A DNA stretch of 64,000 nt, taken from Pseudoips prasinana (lineage: Eukaryota; Arthropoda; Insecta; Lepidoptera; Nolidae). The stretch lies in assembly GCA_951640165.1 (NCBI GenBank), contig OX621263.1:16250001-16314000 (forward strand), written 5' to 3'. The position numbers and the translations under genes are program-made. Below the pieces are notes generated by a model. That model saw nothing but the letters and a program-made list of their open reading frames with translations, ran no database searches and was not told where the DNA came from. Positions 11,701 through 21,815 of the stretch are shown here, piece after piece (position 1 is the stretch's first letter; the number at the start of each line of letters is the position of its first letter).

Positions 11701-12133
11701 TAAAAATAATAATATTGGTTAATCCAGCGGTAAAAATAAATAAATTTTGCTGTAGGTACAGCATGATTTTTTCCCCTTAGACTTAACCCAATCCCAAAAA
11801 GTCTATTTAAAACTTAAAGAGCCGATTTCACAGTTAAAATTGTAATACAAGTATAAAACGCGATCAATTGACGCTAAACTCAGTTCAATCATTTAACTGA
11901 GTTCAGAGCTTTGTTAACTTAACAGTGAGTAAACACATATTTTCTGCAAAACACTTCAATAAATACTTACCTCAAGTTGTTGCGTTCCACTTTAATGCAT
12001 AATTATGCTGCAAGCTATCATATATTCAACTCGCTAATCCTTTGTAACCCCGCGACATAACTCCTTGGAAATATTCCAAGACTTTACTTTCTTTATATTG
12101 CGAATGACGTATTAATATAACAACCTTATATGC

Positions 12134-12222
12134 CTTGCAAAAAATAGATCAGTTAGCTTTTAAATGGTAGGTCAACGGGCAAAGGTATAAAAGCGAACGG
12201 CGACCAATTGAGACCATTCAGT
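12134..12222 (+). promoter_or_regulatory. Core promoter of cuticular gene 1
   Basis: TATAAAAG lies at 12186-12193 and the arthropod initiator TCAGT at 12218-12222. Twelve bases upstream of the TATA box is TAGGTCA (12168-12174), a nuclear-receptor half-site of the HR3/E75 type. Further up, CTTGCAAAAAATAGATCA (12134-12151) is shared with genes 4 and 5 but not with 2 and 3. The transcription start is inferred from the motifs. Confidence 0.75.
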
Positions 12223-12254
12223 AGCCTTCGCGCAGTCTACCACAGAAGTGCACG

Positions 12255-13202
12255 ATGAGAGTTCTGGTCAGTTCATAAACCATAAACCATTAATGATTTA
12301 AAAAAAATAGTGTTCCTAATATAAATTTATTGTTCAATTTAAAATTTGTAAATGGAAGTGTTGTGTGACGTGAATAGTGATGTGAAACGGATTCGTTTGA
12401 ACCGATTATCGAACCGGATTGTGTAACAAGGATTATAATCGATTTTCTTCCGCAGATTGTCGCCGCCGTCCTCGCCTGCGCCGCAGCCGCTCCCTCCGGC
12501 TTGCTGGCAGCCCCCTACAGCCATGGCTTCCTCGGTCATGCGGGTCTCGCGGTAGCCCACGCAGCACCCTTGGCCGTGGCTCACGCTGCACCTCTCGCCG
12601 TTGCCCACGGCCCCGCTCTCCCCACCATCTCTCCTGGTGACATCAGCGGTGCCGCCATCGACGCCCATGTTGAAGCCTCCGACCATGTCCGTGCCGCCGT
12701 CGACCAGGCCTCTGAGCTCCAGGGCCAGGCCATCAACGCTGCTGAAGACCACTCCTGGCAGGCCGTAGATGCCGTCCAGACCGCCCAGGCTCAATTGGAC
12801 GGCGCCGCTGCTGGTGTCGCCCCTGAGGTGGCTAAACAACTCGTCGGTCACGGACCCGTTGTTGCCGCTGCCCCCGCCGCCTACGGTGCCCACGGTGTTG
12901 CTGCGTACGGTGCCCATGGTGTTGCTGCGTACGGCGCTCACGGTGTTGCTGCTTACAGCGCTCCCGCCGTAGCTGCGTACTCCGCCCCCGCCGTTGCCGC
13001 GTACGCCGCCCCCGCGTATGCCTCCAGCAGGACCGTTGTTAGCCAGTCCCTGTCGCAGTCCCACCCCGCCCCCGTGGTCCACGCCGCTCCCCTGGCCGTT
13101 GCCCACGCCGCTCCCCTGGCCGTTGCCCACGGCGCTCCCCTCGCCTACAGCCACGCCGCCCCCGCCGCTTACGCCCACGGACTCCACGGCCACGGATGGT
13201 AA
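12255..13202 (+). CDS. Cuticular protein gene 1 (Ala/Val/Pro/His-rich, 252 aa), two exons
   Basis: Coding exons are 12255-12266 (only ATGAGAGTTCTG, 4 codons) and 12456-13202. The intron 12267-12455 is GT-AG, phase 0. Joining the exons yields a proper secretion signal (MRVL then IVAAVLACAAAA), which the open frame of exon 2 alone lacks; this decides the start. The mature protein has AVAHAAPLAVAH repeats (about 35-55), a polar helical stretch with HVRAAVDQASELQGQAINAA (about 70-125), three AYGAHGV units, AYSAPAVA units and a His/Ala-rich tail ending HGHGW. There is no Rebers-Riddiford chitin-binding motif, so it is a low-complexity structural cuticle protein, secreted into the exoskeleton. AATAAA signals lie at about 13257 and 13303. 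Genes 2 and 3 are near-identical; this copy alone ends HGHGW instead of HGHAW. Confidence 0.88.
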
Positions 13203-14010
13203 ACTGTGATAATATTTAGATACCAATAATACTCAAATGTTTTCTGGACTTTGTTAATAAATTATATAGAAAATATTCAGGCCAACAGAGGCGAGGATGT
13301 GTAAATAAATGACATATTAATTTTATGTGACTTTATTTTTATTATAATCCCCGTAATTGATCATAGCTAAAAGATGGAGGTTGTTAATTCGAATTTGAGA
13401 CTGAATTCGGTATTACGTTTATGTAGGTTATTATTATACAATGATAAAAAGAAAAACAATTAAATAAACAGTTTTTATACAAGTAGACTTTTAAAAAGCG
13501 CTTGTAAATGGTCAGAACATGTTTGTAGTAATATAGTTAAGTATACATAATTATTTCTTATTAGATATAGATAAACATAAAAAGAATATGCAATGTGTAA
13601 CAATATATGCGTCTAATATTTTGAGGCATAGTTTATTAGGTCATATACATAAATAATAAATGTAATTCCATGAGCTTAATTTGCCCTATGTCTTTATTAC
13701 AAATGGTCTCGGGCGCATGTTTTATATCTTCCAGCCTACCTAACAAGGTTTCCGAAAACGGTTTAGCTCTAAAAACGGCGCGCGGAGGAATATAACTAGT
13801 TATTATGCAGCGTGTTTATGGACTATGAGACAGCGTTCCATTCGGTCCAAACTTGATCTGTGCTGAGGTCTTTTCAAATGTGCCAAAGTGTATGAATCAG
13901 TCTTCGGTTGGTATTTTTTTGTTTGATTTGATTTACCCGGCACATGAGACCAATTATATACCAACTAATAACAACAATTAATACTATTATTATTACAAAA
14001 ATGTTAGACT
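13203..14010 (+). other. 3' UTR and duplicated 3' flank of gene 1
   Basis: The polyadenylation region is followed by sequence also found behind genes 2 (19939-20880) and 3 (30189-30780), including GAGCTTAATTTGCCCTATG and ACAAATGGTCTCGGGCGCA. At about 13475-13560 lies an inverted copy of the ACAAACATGTTCTGAC repeat that also occurs at 28500-28720, 30780-31050 and 33540-33800. No further gene is seen. Confidence 0.6.
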
Positions 14011-14225
14011 GCACGTGCGGCGCAGCGGCTAAGATAGTCGCCTCACCGCTTCGTGTCCAGGGTTCGAATCTCTCGCAGGATAACTATTTGTGTGACCCAT
14101 AAATAGTTGTTCTGAGTCTGGATGTGTTTTGTGTCCGTCAATTATAAGTTTGTAAAGTACCCCGCGAAACAAGGATTAAATTCCCTAGTGCGAGCGTTGT
14201 CTTTTTAAACAAAAAAAATGTAGGC
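14011..14225 (+). repeat. tRNA-derived SINE, family S2
   Basis: The head has a box A-like GTGCGGCGCAGCGGCTAAG and box B AGGGTTCGAATCTC, followed by AACTATTTGTGTGACCC and CTGAGTCTGGATGTG. The same SINE sits at the corresponding place behind gene 2 (21585) and gene 3 (31258), so it predates the gene duplications. Confidence 0.7.
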
Positions 14226-14229
14226 ACAT

Positions 14230-14770
14230 AACCATTAAATTATTTATTTATTTAGATAGGTAAACCAACAGCAGCTATTAAACATAAAATTAAATATAAA
14301 CTAAGCAACTGTGAGCCAATAACAGGTTTTCGAATTGCAACAGACATATCAGTGCCTAGGTGATAATCAATATATAGCTAAAGAATTACAACTAACTAAA
14401 TAAAATATTACAAAATTTAAATACTAAATTACAGAAAAATTATTTAAGTTATAAATATTCGTTGCCGTACCTACTGCTTTTTGTGATAAAAGGGTCAAAT
14501 GATAAATCTTTGCATAGTTCTTTAAGATTAGAGAATAGATTAGCGAATGTATTGCAGTCTAAGTTGGCTTCCGGTACGAGATTATATCTGTGTTTAAGTT
14601 CATACCAGTAAACCATGTCTCAGGTTTACTGGGCGGCTTCAACAACTCTTGACACTAGGGCATCATATTATAACCACCACCCAACCTTGACTTGCGCGGT
14701 ACAGTGGGTTCACTCAACCTAAATCTGACAACTACAAATAATGTCCTCAAAATAACAATAATAATATTTA
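14230..14770 (-). pseudogene. LINE-like 3' end with a short ORF C-terminus
   Basis: Minus strand 14640-14457 encodes VYWYELKHRYNLVPEANLD and continues to a stop; a copy of the same peptide is at 22204-22013. It is followed by an AT-rich tail ending in TAAATAAATAAATAA-type repeats at about 14240. The layout suggests a LINE 3' end, but the peptide was not matched to a named family. The rest up to 14770 is duplicated behind gene 2. Confidence 0.4.
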
Positions 14771-14774
14771 GGGA

Positions 14775-15083
14775 CAATTTTTTTTTTAACGGGACTAGTC
14801 TCTCCCTCTTACCCACCACTGCAACTCCTGTAAGCCAGGATCAACAGTGGCACACAATGAAATGACACTGAGCGGTGAAGCTCAGGCATGTCCCGGGGAA
14901 TCGCTTTAACTGTCTTGGATCCCGCAACGAATTTAATCAGAAACAGAAAAAAGGAGGAGTTAGAAAATGAATAGTTCCACTTCCGTCCAGAGCAAAGCGG
15001 GAGACAGAATGATGTAAAGAGGCTATAGCCTTATAAAATGAGAGATTTGCAACTAGAGAAGCCAGCTGCAAAAGCACCGAGGA
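14775..15083. repeat. Dispersed repeat with CCAGGATCAACAGTGGCACA
   Basis: The block CACACAATGAAATGACACTG through GGATCCCGCAACGAATTTAA recurs at about 41950-42095 and, inverted, in part at about 62480-62535. It lies just 3' of the R1-like ORF on its minus strand, so it may be that LINE's 3' UTR. Confidence 0.45.
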
Positions 15084-15850
15084 TCAATTTAAGGGTCCTA
15101 AGTATATTTGATTCCAATAGTAGGTATGGCAAAAACGCTTAAACGCACGGAAGTTGTTCCTTGTTGCTACAAGATCCGTATAATAAACTACTCCAGATAT
15201 TGGTTGCAAGCTGTTTAACATAATATCACGCTGATTTTGCCAGAGATCACACTCCCACAGGATGTGGTGAGCAGTTTGTTCATATTCGTTACTGGATGTT
15301 GAGCACAGACAGATTGGTGAAGATACTAATTTGAAACTATACAATTTACTTTTAAAATTGCCGTGTCCGGTAAGAAATTGTGCAACACAATGGTCTATGA
15401 TTAGCCAAGTTTTATTTAACCGTTCGCGTACGTCCGGAAAGAACTGGTGCAGATGGCGACCCTTGGTTGACGTATTCCATCTACATTGCCATTCATTTAG
15501 TAGTTCGTTGTTTAAGTCAGCTATTGGCATAAATAGCCTGGTTATTTTCGCACGGTCGCGTAATGATAAGAAATCATTTTCTAAATTATCGCGCGTAGAA
15601 TAATACATTGCTGCTCGTCTTTGAACTTCAAGATCAACCGGAAGTATACCCGCTAGGACAGGTAGGGCCTCTGTGCTCACTGTTCTATAGGCTTTACACA
15701 GAAATATCAACGCCAACCTCTGGTTTTGTAGTAATTTACGGCGAGCAGCTCCGATGGTAGCCCTATCAGCCCACACAGGCGAGCCGTAGCATGTAGCATA
15801 TACACCCAAGATAGGTTGCCCCGTAAATGATTTTAAGAGTATTAAAAGAG
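15084..15850 (-). pseudogene. R1-like LINE reverse transcriptase, C-terminal fragment
   Basis: An open frame of about 255 codons with YGSPVWADR, RLALIFLCKAYRTVSTEALP and LAGILPVDLEVQRRAA, the hallmark C-terminal region of R1-clade LINEs. A terminal Cys/His zinc knuckle follows (CLC then HHILWEC) after FLTGHGNFKSKL. The 5' part is missing: the frame runs off at about 15850, where a SINE (15852) begins. The first Met (15809) is internal. The fragment has no stop within it, so the truncation is not very old. It is inactive without EN and RT core domains. Confidence 0.75.
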
Positions 15851-15851
15851 A

Positions 15852-16065
15852 GGCCCCAGGCGTTTCACACCGGAGGTCGTGAGTTCGATTTCCACCCAGT
15901 ACAGATATTTGTGTGCATGAACATGTCTGTTTGTCCTGAGTCCGGGTGTAATTATCTATATAACTATGTATTTACAAAAGTAAAGTAGTATATGTAGTAT
16001 ATCAGTTATCTGGTTTCCATAGTACAAGCTCTGCTTAGAATGGGATCAGATGGCGGTGTGTAAAT
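15852..16065 (+). repeat. tRNA-derived SINE, family S1, head truncated
   Basis: Box B region GGTCGTGAGTTCGATTTCC is followed by CAGATATTTGTGTGCATGAA and the 3' tail TATCTGGTTTCCATAGTACA, ending near 16065. A tail in inverse orientation lies at about 16180-16260. Together with the following 1 kb it is duplicated at 24080-25020. Confidence 0.65.
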
Positions 16066-16377
16066 ATTATATTATAATGGAACTGACTGACATATGACTA
16101 ACTTACTTCTTGTCATTTACTTAGCGCTTGCCCGTAAGTGTTAAGTAATGCCAGCAAAACTAAAAGAAGAAAATAATATTTGGGACTTTATTCCCACACG
16201 GCCATCTGATCCGAAATTTAGTAGAGCTTCTACTATGGAAACCAGATAACTGATATACAATATATTTAATAAAATAGATCTGCTTAGACAGAACCCTATA
16301 ATCAGTATGGGCTTGGTGAGATTGAAAGATGCACTGTTGATAGTCATTTTGATTACCTTATTAGTATAATATATAGG

Positions 16378-16778
16378 TACAACACGTAACTTAATTAACG
16401 CACATCCTGAAAATAGTTTGTTCAAAATCGTTTACTGAATCGATTTATATCATTTTTAATATAGTTAATTTTTTATTCCAAAATAATTAAAACTACGGAA
16501 ATTATTGTCATATACCCTGTGCAGTCAAAACGAATTGAAATGGACCCTAAGTCAAAGTAATAAGACTTTTAAAATCTCAGTTTTATTTGTATTCATACAA
16601 ATTCCATCATACAATACAAAATAAAGAAAAATGAACTTTATTCCAAGAAACTAATTTGGTAAGTAACAATGCATATACATATTGTTAAATAAAAAATTCA
16701 ATGTATGTAATATGATTACAAGATAATATTCTAATTGGGGTGTTAATTACGTGTGCGTTAATTACGTTACATGTTGTA
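16378..16778 (+). mobile_element. TA-flanked MITE, copy 3
   Basis: The ends are TA plus CAACACGTAACTTAATTAAC and GTTACATGTTG plus TA. The duplicated segment at 24600-24680 has the flanks (ATATATAG then TGTAAAGTAGG) joined directly, an empty site, apart from two extra bases (GG) beside the insertion. This confirms both the boundaries and the TA target. Confidence 0.85.
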
Positions 16779-16911
16779 GTGTAAAGTAGGTTTAAGTAGT
16801 ACGCGCATCTCGCCTTTAAACAATAAAGTTTGGCGAGTATAAAAATGTAAGTATTAAACCTAAGTTAAACTAAAAACTACTTTTTTTGTAAATACCTACT
16901 TATATAGACAA

Positions 16912-17035
16912 ATAACACCCAGACTCAGGACAAACAGACATGTTCATGCACAGAAATATCTCTCCTGGCTAGTAATCGAACCCACGACTATCGGCGTGAA
17001 AGGCAAGCATCTACCAACTACGCCAGTGTGGAAGT
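16912..17035 (-). repeat. tRNA-derived SINE, family S1
   Basis: Minus-strand SINE with box B CGTGGGTTCGATTACTAGCC and the CATGAACATGTCTGTTTGTC body. It has a paralogue in the duplicated segment at 24787-24925. Confidence 0.6.
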
Positions 17036-17157
17036 CAGTGTGCGCGCCGTGGGTTGGAACTCTAGCTAGACCACAGCCTAGACCATTAGACTCCGGGTCT
17101 AATGGTCTACCCACTAGGCTATCTCAACTATCGATTTTTATTTATTTATTTTTAATT

Positions 17158-17530
17158 ATTTAGTTCCATCATCATCATCATCTTTTCAGCTGGACAAACC
17201 TCCACAAGAATCATTTTGGTGGGATATGCCATAATCGCCACGCTTGGCAGAAGGGTTGGCGATCGCAGTAAGATGGGCATAGTACTCAGAAGGAAGCTAC
17301 AGCCCATCCTCTGGTCGATATTCCCACGGGATACAACCCCCACGGGATTGGATGGGGTGACGATATTCTGATATTCGCCGCCGTCACCACACAGGTTATT
17401 CAGTTTAGTCAAAACGTAATCATGTCAGTCTGTCGTCACACGGAAATCGAACTATGGTATTTCCTGCCTTCAGGCAATCGTATGGCCACTGGTTTATAGG
17501 CGCAATAAAAGCTCTCAAGGTCAATCTACA
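17158..17530 (-). repeat. Dispersed repeat with (ATG)n end, copy 1
   Basis: It starts on the plus strand with ATCATCATCATCATC and contains AATCGCCACGCTTGGCAGAA and CATCCTCTGGTCGATATTCC. It recurs at 27974-28335 and 33888-34265. Read minus, it ends in an ATG repeat, as LINE or SINE 3' ends do. The open frame on its minus strand is shared by all copies but has no known domain, so I do not call it a gene. Confidence 0.55.
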
Positions 17531-17619
17531 ATATAAACGAACTAAATACATACATACGTAGGGTTGCCATTATTGCTGAGAACTGACACGGGACTTATTA
17601 GTGGCAAATAAATGAAAAC

Positions 17620-17815
17620 TAAAAAAAACCGGCCATATGCTTACCAAGTTTCAACAGTACAGCTCTTATAGTTTCGGATAAAAGTTGCTGTGACATACGG
17701 ACGGACAGACAGACAGACATGACGAATCTATAAGGGTTCCGTTTTTTGCAATTTGGCTACGGAACCCTAATAAGTCAGACTCGCCCATGAAGGGTTCCGT
17801 AGCAGCAAAATAATA
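17620..17815. repeat. Repeat ending in GGGTTCCGT / ACGGAACCC
   Basis: It contains GACGGACAGACAGACAGACA, AAGGGTTCCGTTTTTTGC and GGCTACGGAACCCTAATAAG. It is a shortened relative of the element at 20893-21498; another remnant is at about 28435-28490. Confidence 0.5.
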
Positions 17816-17863
17816 TAACATAATAGTAAGTTCTTGTAAGTGTTCTTTGCATGGCTCCAGTCA

Positions 17864-18142
17864 TCTACATATATAAAAATCAATGCCACTTTTCGTTGTA
17901 ATGTTATAACTCAACAACGCCTTTACCGATTTGGCTAATTTTGGTCTTGAATTATTCGTGGAAGTCCAGGGAAGGTTTGTACGTAGAGAAAATTAGTATA
18001 GTAATAAAAAAAGTCTTGAAAAAGTGTAAAATCAACATCTTTTAGCGATTTAAATTTTTTTTTGTTTGAATAAATGAACTTAATAATCATGTTTTTTATT
18101 ACTATGCCTTATACGTAGCGAAGCACGTACCGGGCCGCTAGT
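17864..18142 (+). mobile_element. Helitron-like element
   Basis: It starts TCTACATATATAAAAATCAA and ends CGGGCCGCTAGT. An inverted relative is at 9715-9982. There are no TIRs and no protein. Confidence 0.55.
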
Positions 18143-18242
18143 ATTTAATAAAATACCGAAAGATTGGAAATACCTGACAACCACTTATTTAAACGAAAAG
18201 GTAAATCACATTTAGTTGAAAAAGCCTACTATAATATATCAG

Positions 18243-18490
18243 ACTAGCTGTGCCCCGCGGTTTTACCCGCGTTAAACTTTATAAATTATCACTGCTCCTC
18301 CCCCGTACGTGATAGCGTGATAATATGTAGCCTATATGTTGACCCGACCTCTTAGTAATATTCATGCAAAATATGAAGTAAATCCATGCTGTACTTTTTG
18401 AGTTTAGCCCGGACATAAATACAGACAAACTGACAAAAATTCTAAAAACTATATTTTTGGCTTCGATATCTATTGAAGATCACACCCCAA
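18243..18490 (-). mobile_element. Helitron-like element, minus, 5' end unclear
   Basis: Plus-strand ACTAGCTGTGCCCCGCGG is the inverse of a Helitron-like 3' end (CCGCGGGGCACAGCTAGT), as in the tandem pair at 35698-36036. Its other end was not found. Confidence 0.35.
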
Positions 18491-18529
18491 GCATACTTAT
18501 TAAAAAATATTCAATGTACAGTTTTGACT

Positions 18530-18820
18530 TTTCTACGATTTTATTATAGTTATGTATAGATTTTCTAGTTGATAAGTTCTAACCTGACATTTTATCAACT
18601 TTTTATATTTTTTTACCATTTATTTTAACTTGTTATTTTATTTTTGACATATTATTTAAAATTTCATGATATATGTAATATTGAATGGATTTTTTTGTGT
18701 AATGTAATTTTTATTGGACTGTTATTTTTAGATTTTCTGAATATAATTTCTTAAATTGAAATCTTTTAAATTTATTATATGTTTATGCAAATAAATGCTT
18801 ACTTACTTACTTACATGTAG
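18530..18820 (+). repeat. LINE-like 3' end with (CTTA)n tail
   Basis: An AT-rich stretch ending AAATAAATGCTTACTTACTTAC. The same piece precedes gene 3 (28855-29070) but not gene 1, so genes 2 and 3 share a duplicated 5' flank. Confidence 0.55.
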
Positions 18821-18906
18821 TTGTTGATTGAATGACAAAGGTAAACAGCCGTTTACGATTTATTACGTATTAAAAAATCTCTACTTACTATTTAGCTTTT
18901 AAATGG

Positions 18907-18970
18907 TAGGTCAACGGGCAAAGGTATAAAAGCGTATGGCGACCGATTAAGATTAATGAGTAGCCTTCGC
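18907..18970 (+). promoter_or_regulatory. Core promoter of cuticular gene 2, altered initiator
   Basis: TAGGTCA at 18907-18913 and TATAAAAG at 18925-18932 are kept. Where the other four genes have ATTCAGTAGCC, this one reads AATGAGTAGCC, so the TCAGT initiator is lost. The upstream AAATAGATCA block of genes 1, 4 and 5 is absent. Confidence 0.75.
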
Positions 18971-18993
18971 GCAGTCTACCACAGAAGTGCACG

Positions 18994-19938
18994 ATGAGAG
19001 TTCTGGTCAGTTCGTAAATCATAAAACATTTATGATTAAAAAATAATGTTCCTAACACAAATTTATTGTTCAATTTTAAATTTGAAAATGGAAGTGTTGT
19101 GTGACGTGAATAGTGATGTGAAACGGATTTGTTTGAACCGATTATCGAACCGGATTGTGTAACAAGGATTATAATCGATTTTCTTCCGCAGATTGTCGCC
19201 GCCGTCCTCGCCTGCGCCGCAGCCGCTCCCTCCGGCTTGCTGGCAGCCCCCTACAGCCATGGCTTCCTCGGTCATGCGGGTCTCGCGGTAGCCCACGCGG
19301 CACCCTTGGCCGTGGCTCACGCCGCACCCCTCGCCGTTGCCCACGGCCCCGCTCTCCCCACCATCTCTCCTGGTGACATCTCTGGTGCCGCCATCGACGC
19401 CCATGTTGAAGCCTCCGACCATGTCCGTGCCGCCGTCGACCAGGCCTCTGAGCTCCAGGGCCAGGCCATCAACGCTGCTGAAGACCACTCCTGGCAGGCC
19501 GTAGATGCCGTGCAGACCGCCCAGGCTCAATTGGACGGCGCCGCTGCTGGTGTCGCCCCTGAGGTGGCTAAACAACTCGTCGGTCACGGATCCGTTGTTG
19601 CCGCTGCCCCCGCCGCCTACGGTGCCCACGGTGTTGCTGCCTACGGTGCCCATGGTGTTGCTGCGTACGGTGCCCACGGTGTTGCTGCTTACAGCGCTCC
19701 CGCCGTAGCTGCGTACTCCGCCCCCGCCGTTGCCGCGTACGCCGCTCCCGCGTACGCCTCCAGCAGGACCGTTGTTAGCCAGTTTCTGTCCCAGTCCCAC
19801 CCCGCCCCCGTGGTCCACGCCGCACCCCTGGCCGTTGCCCACGCCGCTCCCCTGGCCGTTGCCCACGGCGCTCCCCTCGCCTACAGCCACGCCGCCCCCA
19901 CCGCTTACGCCCACGGACTCCACGGCCACGCATGGTAA
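18994..19938 (+). CDS. Cuticular protein gene 2 (252 aa), two exons
   Basis: Exons are 18994-19005 (ATGAGAGTTCTG) and 19192-19938, with a GT-AG phase-0 intron 19006-19191. The protein has the same build as gene 1: signal peptide, AVAHAAP repeats, polar helical core, AYGAHGV and AYSAPAVA repeats, His/Ala tail. It differs at a few places, e.g. HGSVV in place of HGPVV, SQFLSQ instead of SQSLSQ, and a HGHAW end. The reading frame is intact, so coding function is retained despite the altered initiator. It is a secreted structural cuticle component by family. AATAAA signals lie at about 19993 and 20039. Confidence 0.87.
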
Positions 19939-20892
19939 ACTGTGATAATATTTAGATACCAATAATACTCAAATGTTTTCTGGACTTTGTTAATAAATTA
20001 TATAGAAAATATTCAGGCCAACAGAGGCGAGGATGTGTAAATAAATGACATATTAATTTTATGTGACTTTCTTTTCATTATAAGACCCATAATTTAATCG
20101 TAGATAAAAGATGGAGGTTGTTAATTCGAATTGGTGACTTCACTCCGTATTATGTAGATTATTATTACACTACTCGTACTGTCTCACTTGACAAATGACA
20201 CAGAATTACTTTTACAAATTTAAATTATGGAACATAATTGTACAAAGAAGGAATGATCTTATTTAACTCAACGATAGACGAAATATTTTGCATCAATTAA
20301 CAATTAGACGAACTATTTAGCTTATAACTTCTTCGAATTTAAAACAGCATATATTATATAAAGTTAAAAGAGCTGAAATAGTTTATTGGTTCATCATTAA
20401 AAAAGGACATAAGTAACGTGACACGCGATATTAGAACAGCTTAATATTTTATATAATATACAAAAATAATGAAGTAAGAAAAAATCTCACAGAGAAAATT
20501 TCACACTAGGCGAACTACTTTGCATCGGAGTTCGTAAGATAAAAACAATATACAATGTGTAATAATATTAGTCTCTAATATTTTCAGGGATAGTTTATTA
20601 GGTCATACTCACATTGGTTAATATATAAATATACATAAATAATAAATGTAATTCCATGAGCTTAATTTGCTAATGTCTTTATTACAAATGGTCTCGGGCG
20701 CAGGTTTGACGACTTCCAGCCTACCGAACAAGTCTGTTTCCAAAAACGGTTTGGCTCTATAAACGGCGCGCCGAGGAATCTAACTAGTTATTATACTTAG
20801 TTTTTATGGACTATGATACAGTTCGATCGTTATAATTCTCTTTGGTCTTTTCAAAGGTGCCAAAGGGTATGAATCAGTCTTCGGTTGGTTTT
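19939..20892 (+). other. 3' UTR and flank of gene 2
   Basis: It shares the 3' flank of genes 1 and 3 (ACAAATGGTCTCGGGCGCA at about 20685) but has a diverged middle (20190-20560) with no recognised gene. Confidence 0.55.
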
Positions 20893-21498
20893 TTAAGGTT
20901 CCGTAGCCAAATGGCAAAAAACGGAACCCTTATAGACTCGTCATGTCTGTCTGCCTGTCTGTTTGTCCGTCCGTATGTCACAGCCACTTTTTTCGAAACT
21001 ATACGAGCTGTACTGTTGTTACTTGGTAAGTAGATGTATTCTGTGAATCGCATTAAGATTTTCACACAAAAATAGAAATAGAATAATAATTTTGGGGGTG
21101 CCCCAAACATAGAATAGAAACGTAAAAAAATTTTTTTCGTTGTACTCATACATGTGGGGTATCTATGGATAGGTCTTCAAAAATGATAGTGAGGTTCCTA
21201 ATAACATTATTTTCTAAACTGAATAGTTTGCGCGAGAGACACTTCCAAAGTAGTAAAATGAATACCCCCCCTGTAACTTCTAAAATAAGAGAATGATAAA
21301 ACTAAAAAAAATATATATGATGTACATTACCATGCAAACTAACAACGAAAATCGGTTTGAACAAGATCTAGTAAGTAGTTTTTTTTAATGCGTCATAAAT
21401 CGTAAACCGCAATTTACCTTTCATTTAATCAACTGAAATACTTGCTGCTGCGGAACCCTTAATGGGCGAGTCCGACTCGGACTTCGCCGGTTTTTTCG
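20893..21498 (-). mobile_element. About 600-bp non-autonomous element inserted in the gene 2 unit
   Basis: One end has AGGTTCCGTAGCCAAATGGC and the other CTGCGGAACCCTTAATGGGC then GACTTCGCCGGTTTTTT; GTCTGTCTGCCTGTCTGTTT lies near the left end. At the same place the gene 1 unit (about 13910-13925) and the gene 3 unit (about 31155-31175) read straight from CTTCGGTTGG-type sequence into TGTTTGATTTGATT, an empty site. The ends are only partly inverted. The superfamily is unknown to me. Confidence 0.6.
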
Positions 21499-21584
21499 TT
21501 TGATTTGATTCACCCGGCGCATGAGACCATTTACATACCAACTAATAACAACAATAAATACTATTATTATTACAAAAAATTTTG

Positions 21585-21815
21585 ACTGCACGTGTGGCGC
21601 AGCGGCTAAGATAGTCGCCTCGCCGCTTCGTGGCCCGGGTTCGAATCCCTCGCAGGATAACTATTTGTGTGACCCATAAATAGTTGTTCTGAGTCTGGAT
21701 GTGCTTTGTGTCCGTCAATGATATGTTTTAAAAGTACCCCACGACACAGGCACATTTATATGTTTGTAAAGTATCCCTAGTGCGGGCGTTGTCTTTTTAA
21801 ACAAAAAAAATGTAG
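21585..21815 (+). repeat. tRNA-derived SINE, family S2
   Basis: Orthologous by position to the copies behind genes 1 and 3. Box B is CCCGGGTTCGAATCCCTCGC. Confidence 0.7.

Noticed and set aside
12419..13209. Arg/Pro-rich plus-strand frames overlapping the cuticular exons
   Set aside because: They are alternative frames of the same GC-rich exon and lack a start or signal; the sense frame has a spliced signal peptide.
12339..13226. Long Gly/Val-rich open frame on the minus strand of cuticular gene 1 (also behind genes 2, 3, 4 and 5)
   Set aside because: It mirrors the GC-rich repeats of the real gene, includes intron and UTR sequence, and its conservation follows from that of the sense gene.
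17152..17412. Minus-strand frame shared by three repeat copies
   Set aside because: It is shared only because the repeat is shared; no domain, and the start lies within the repeat.
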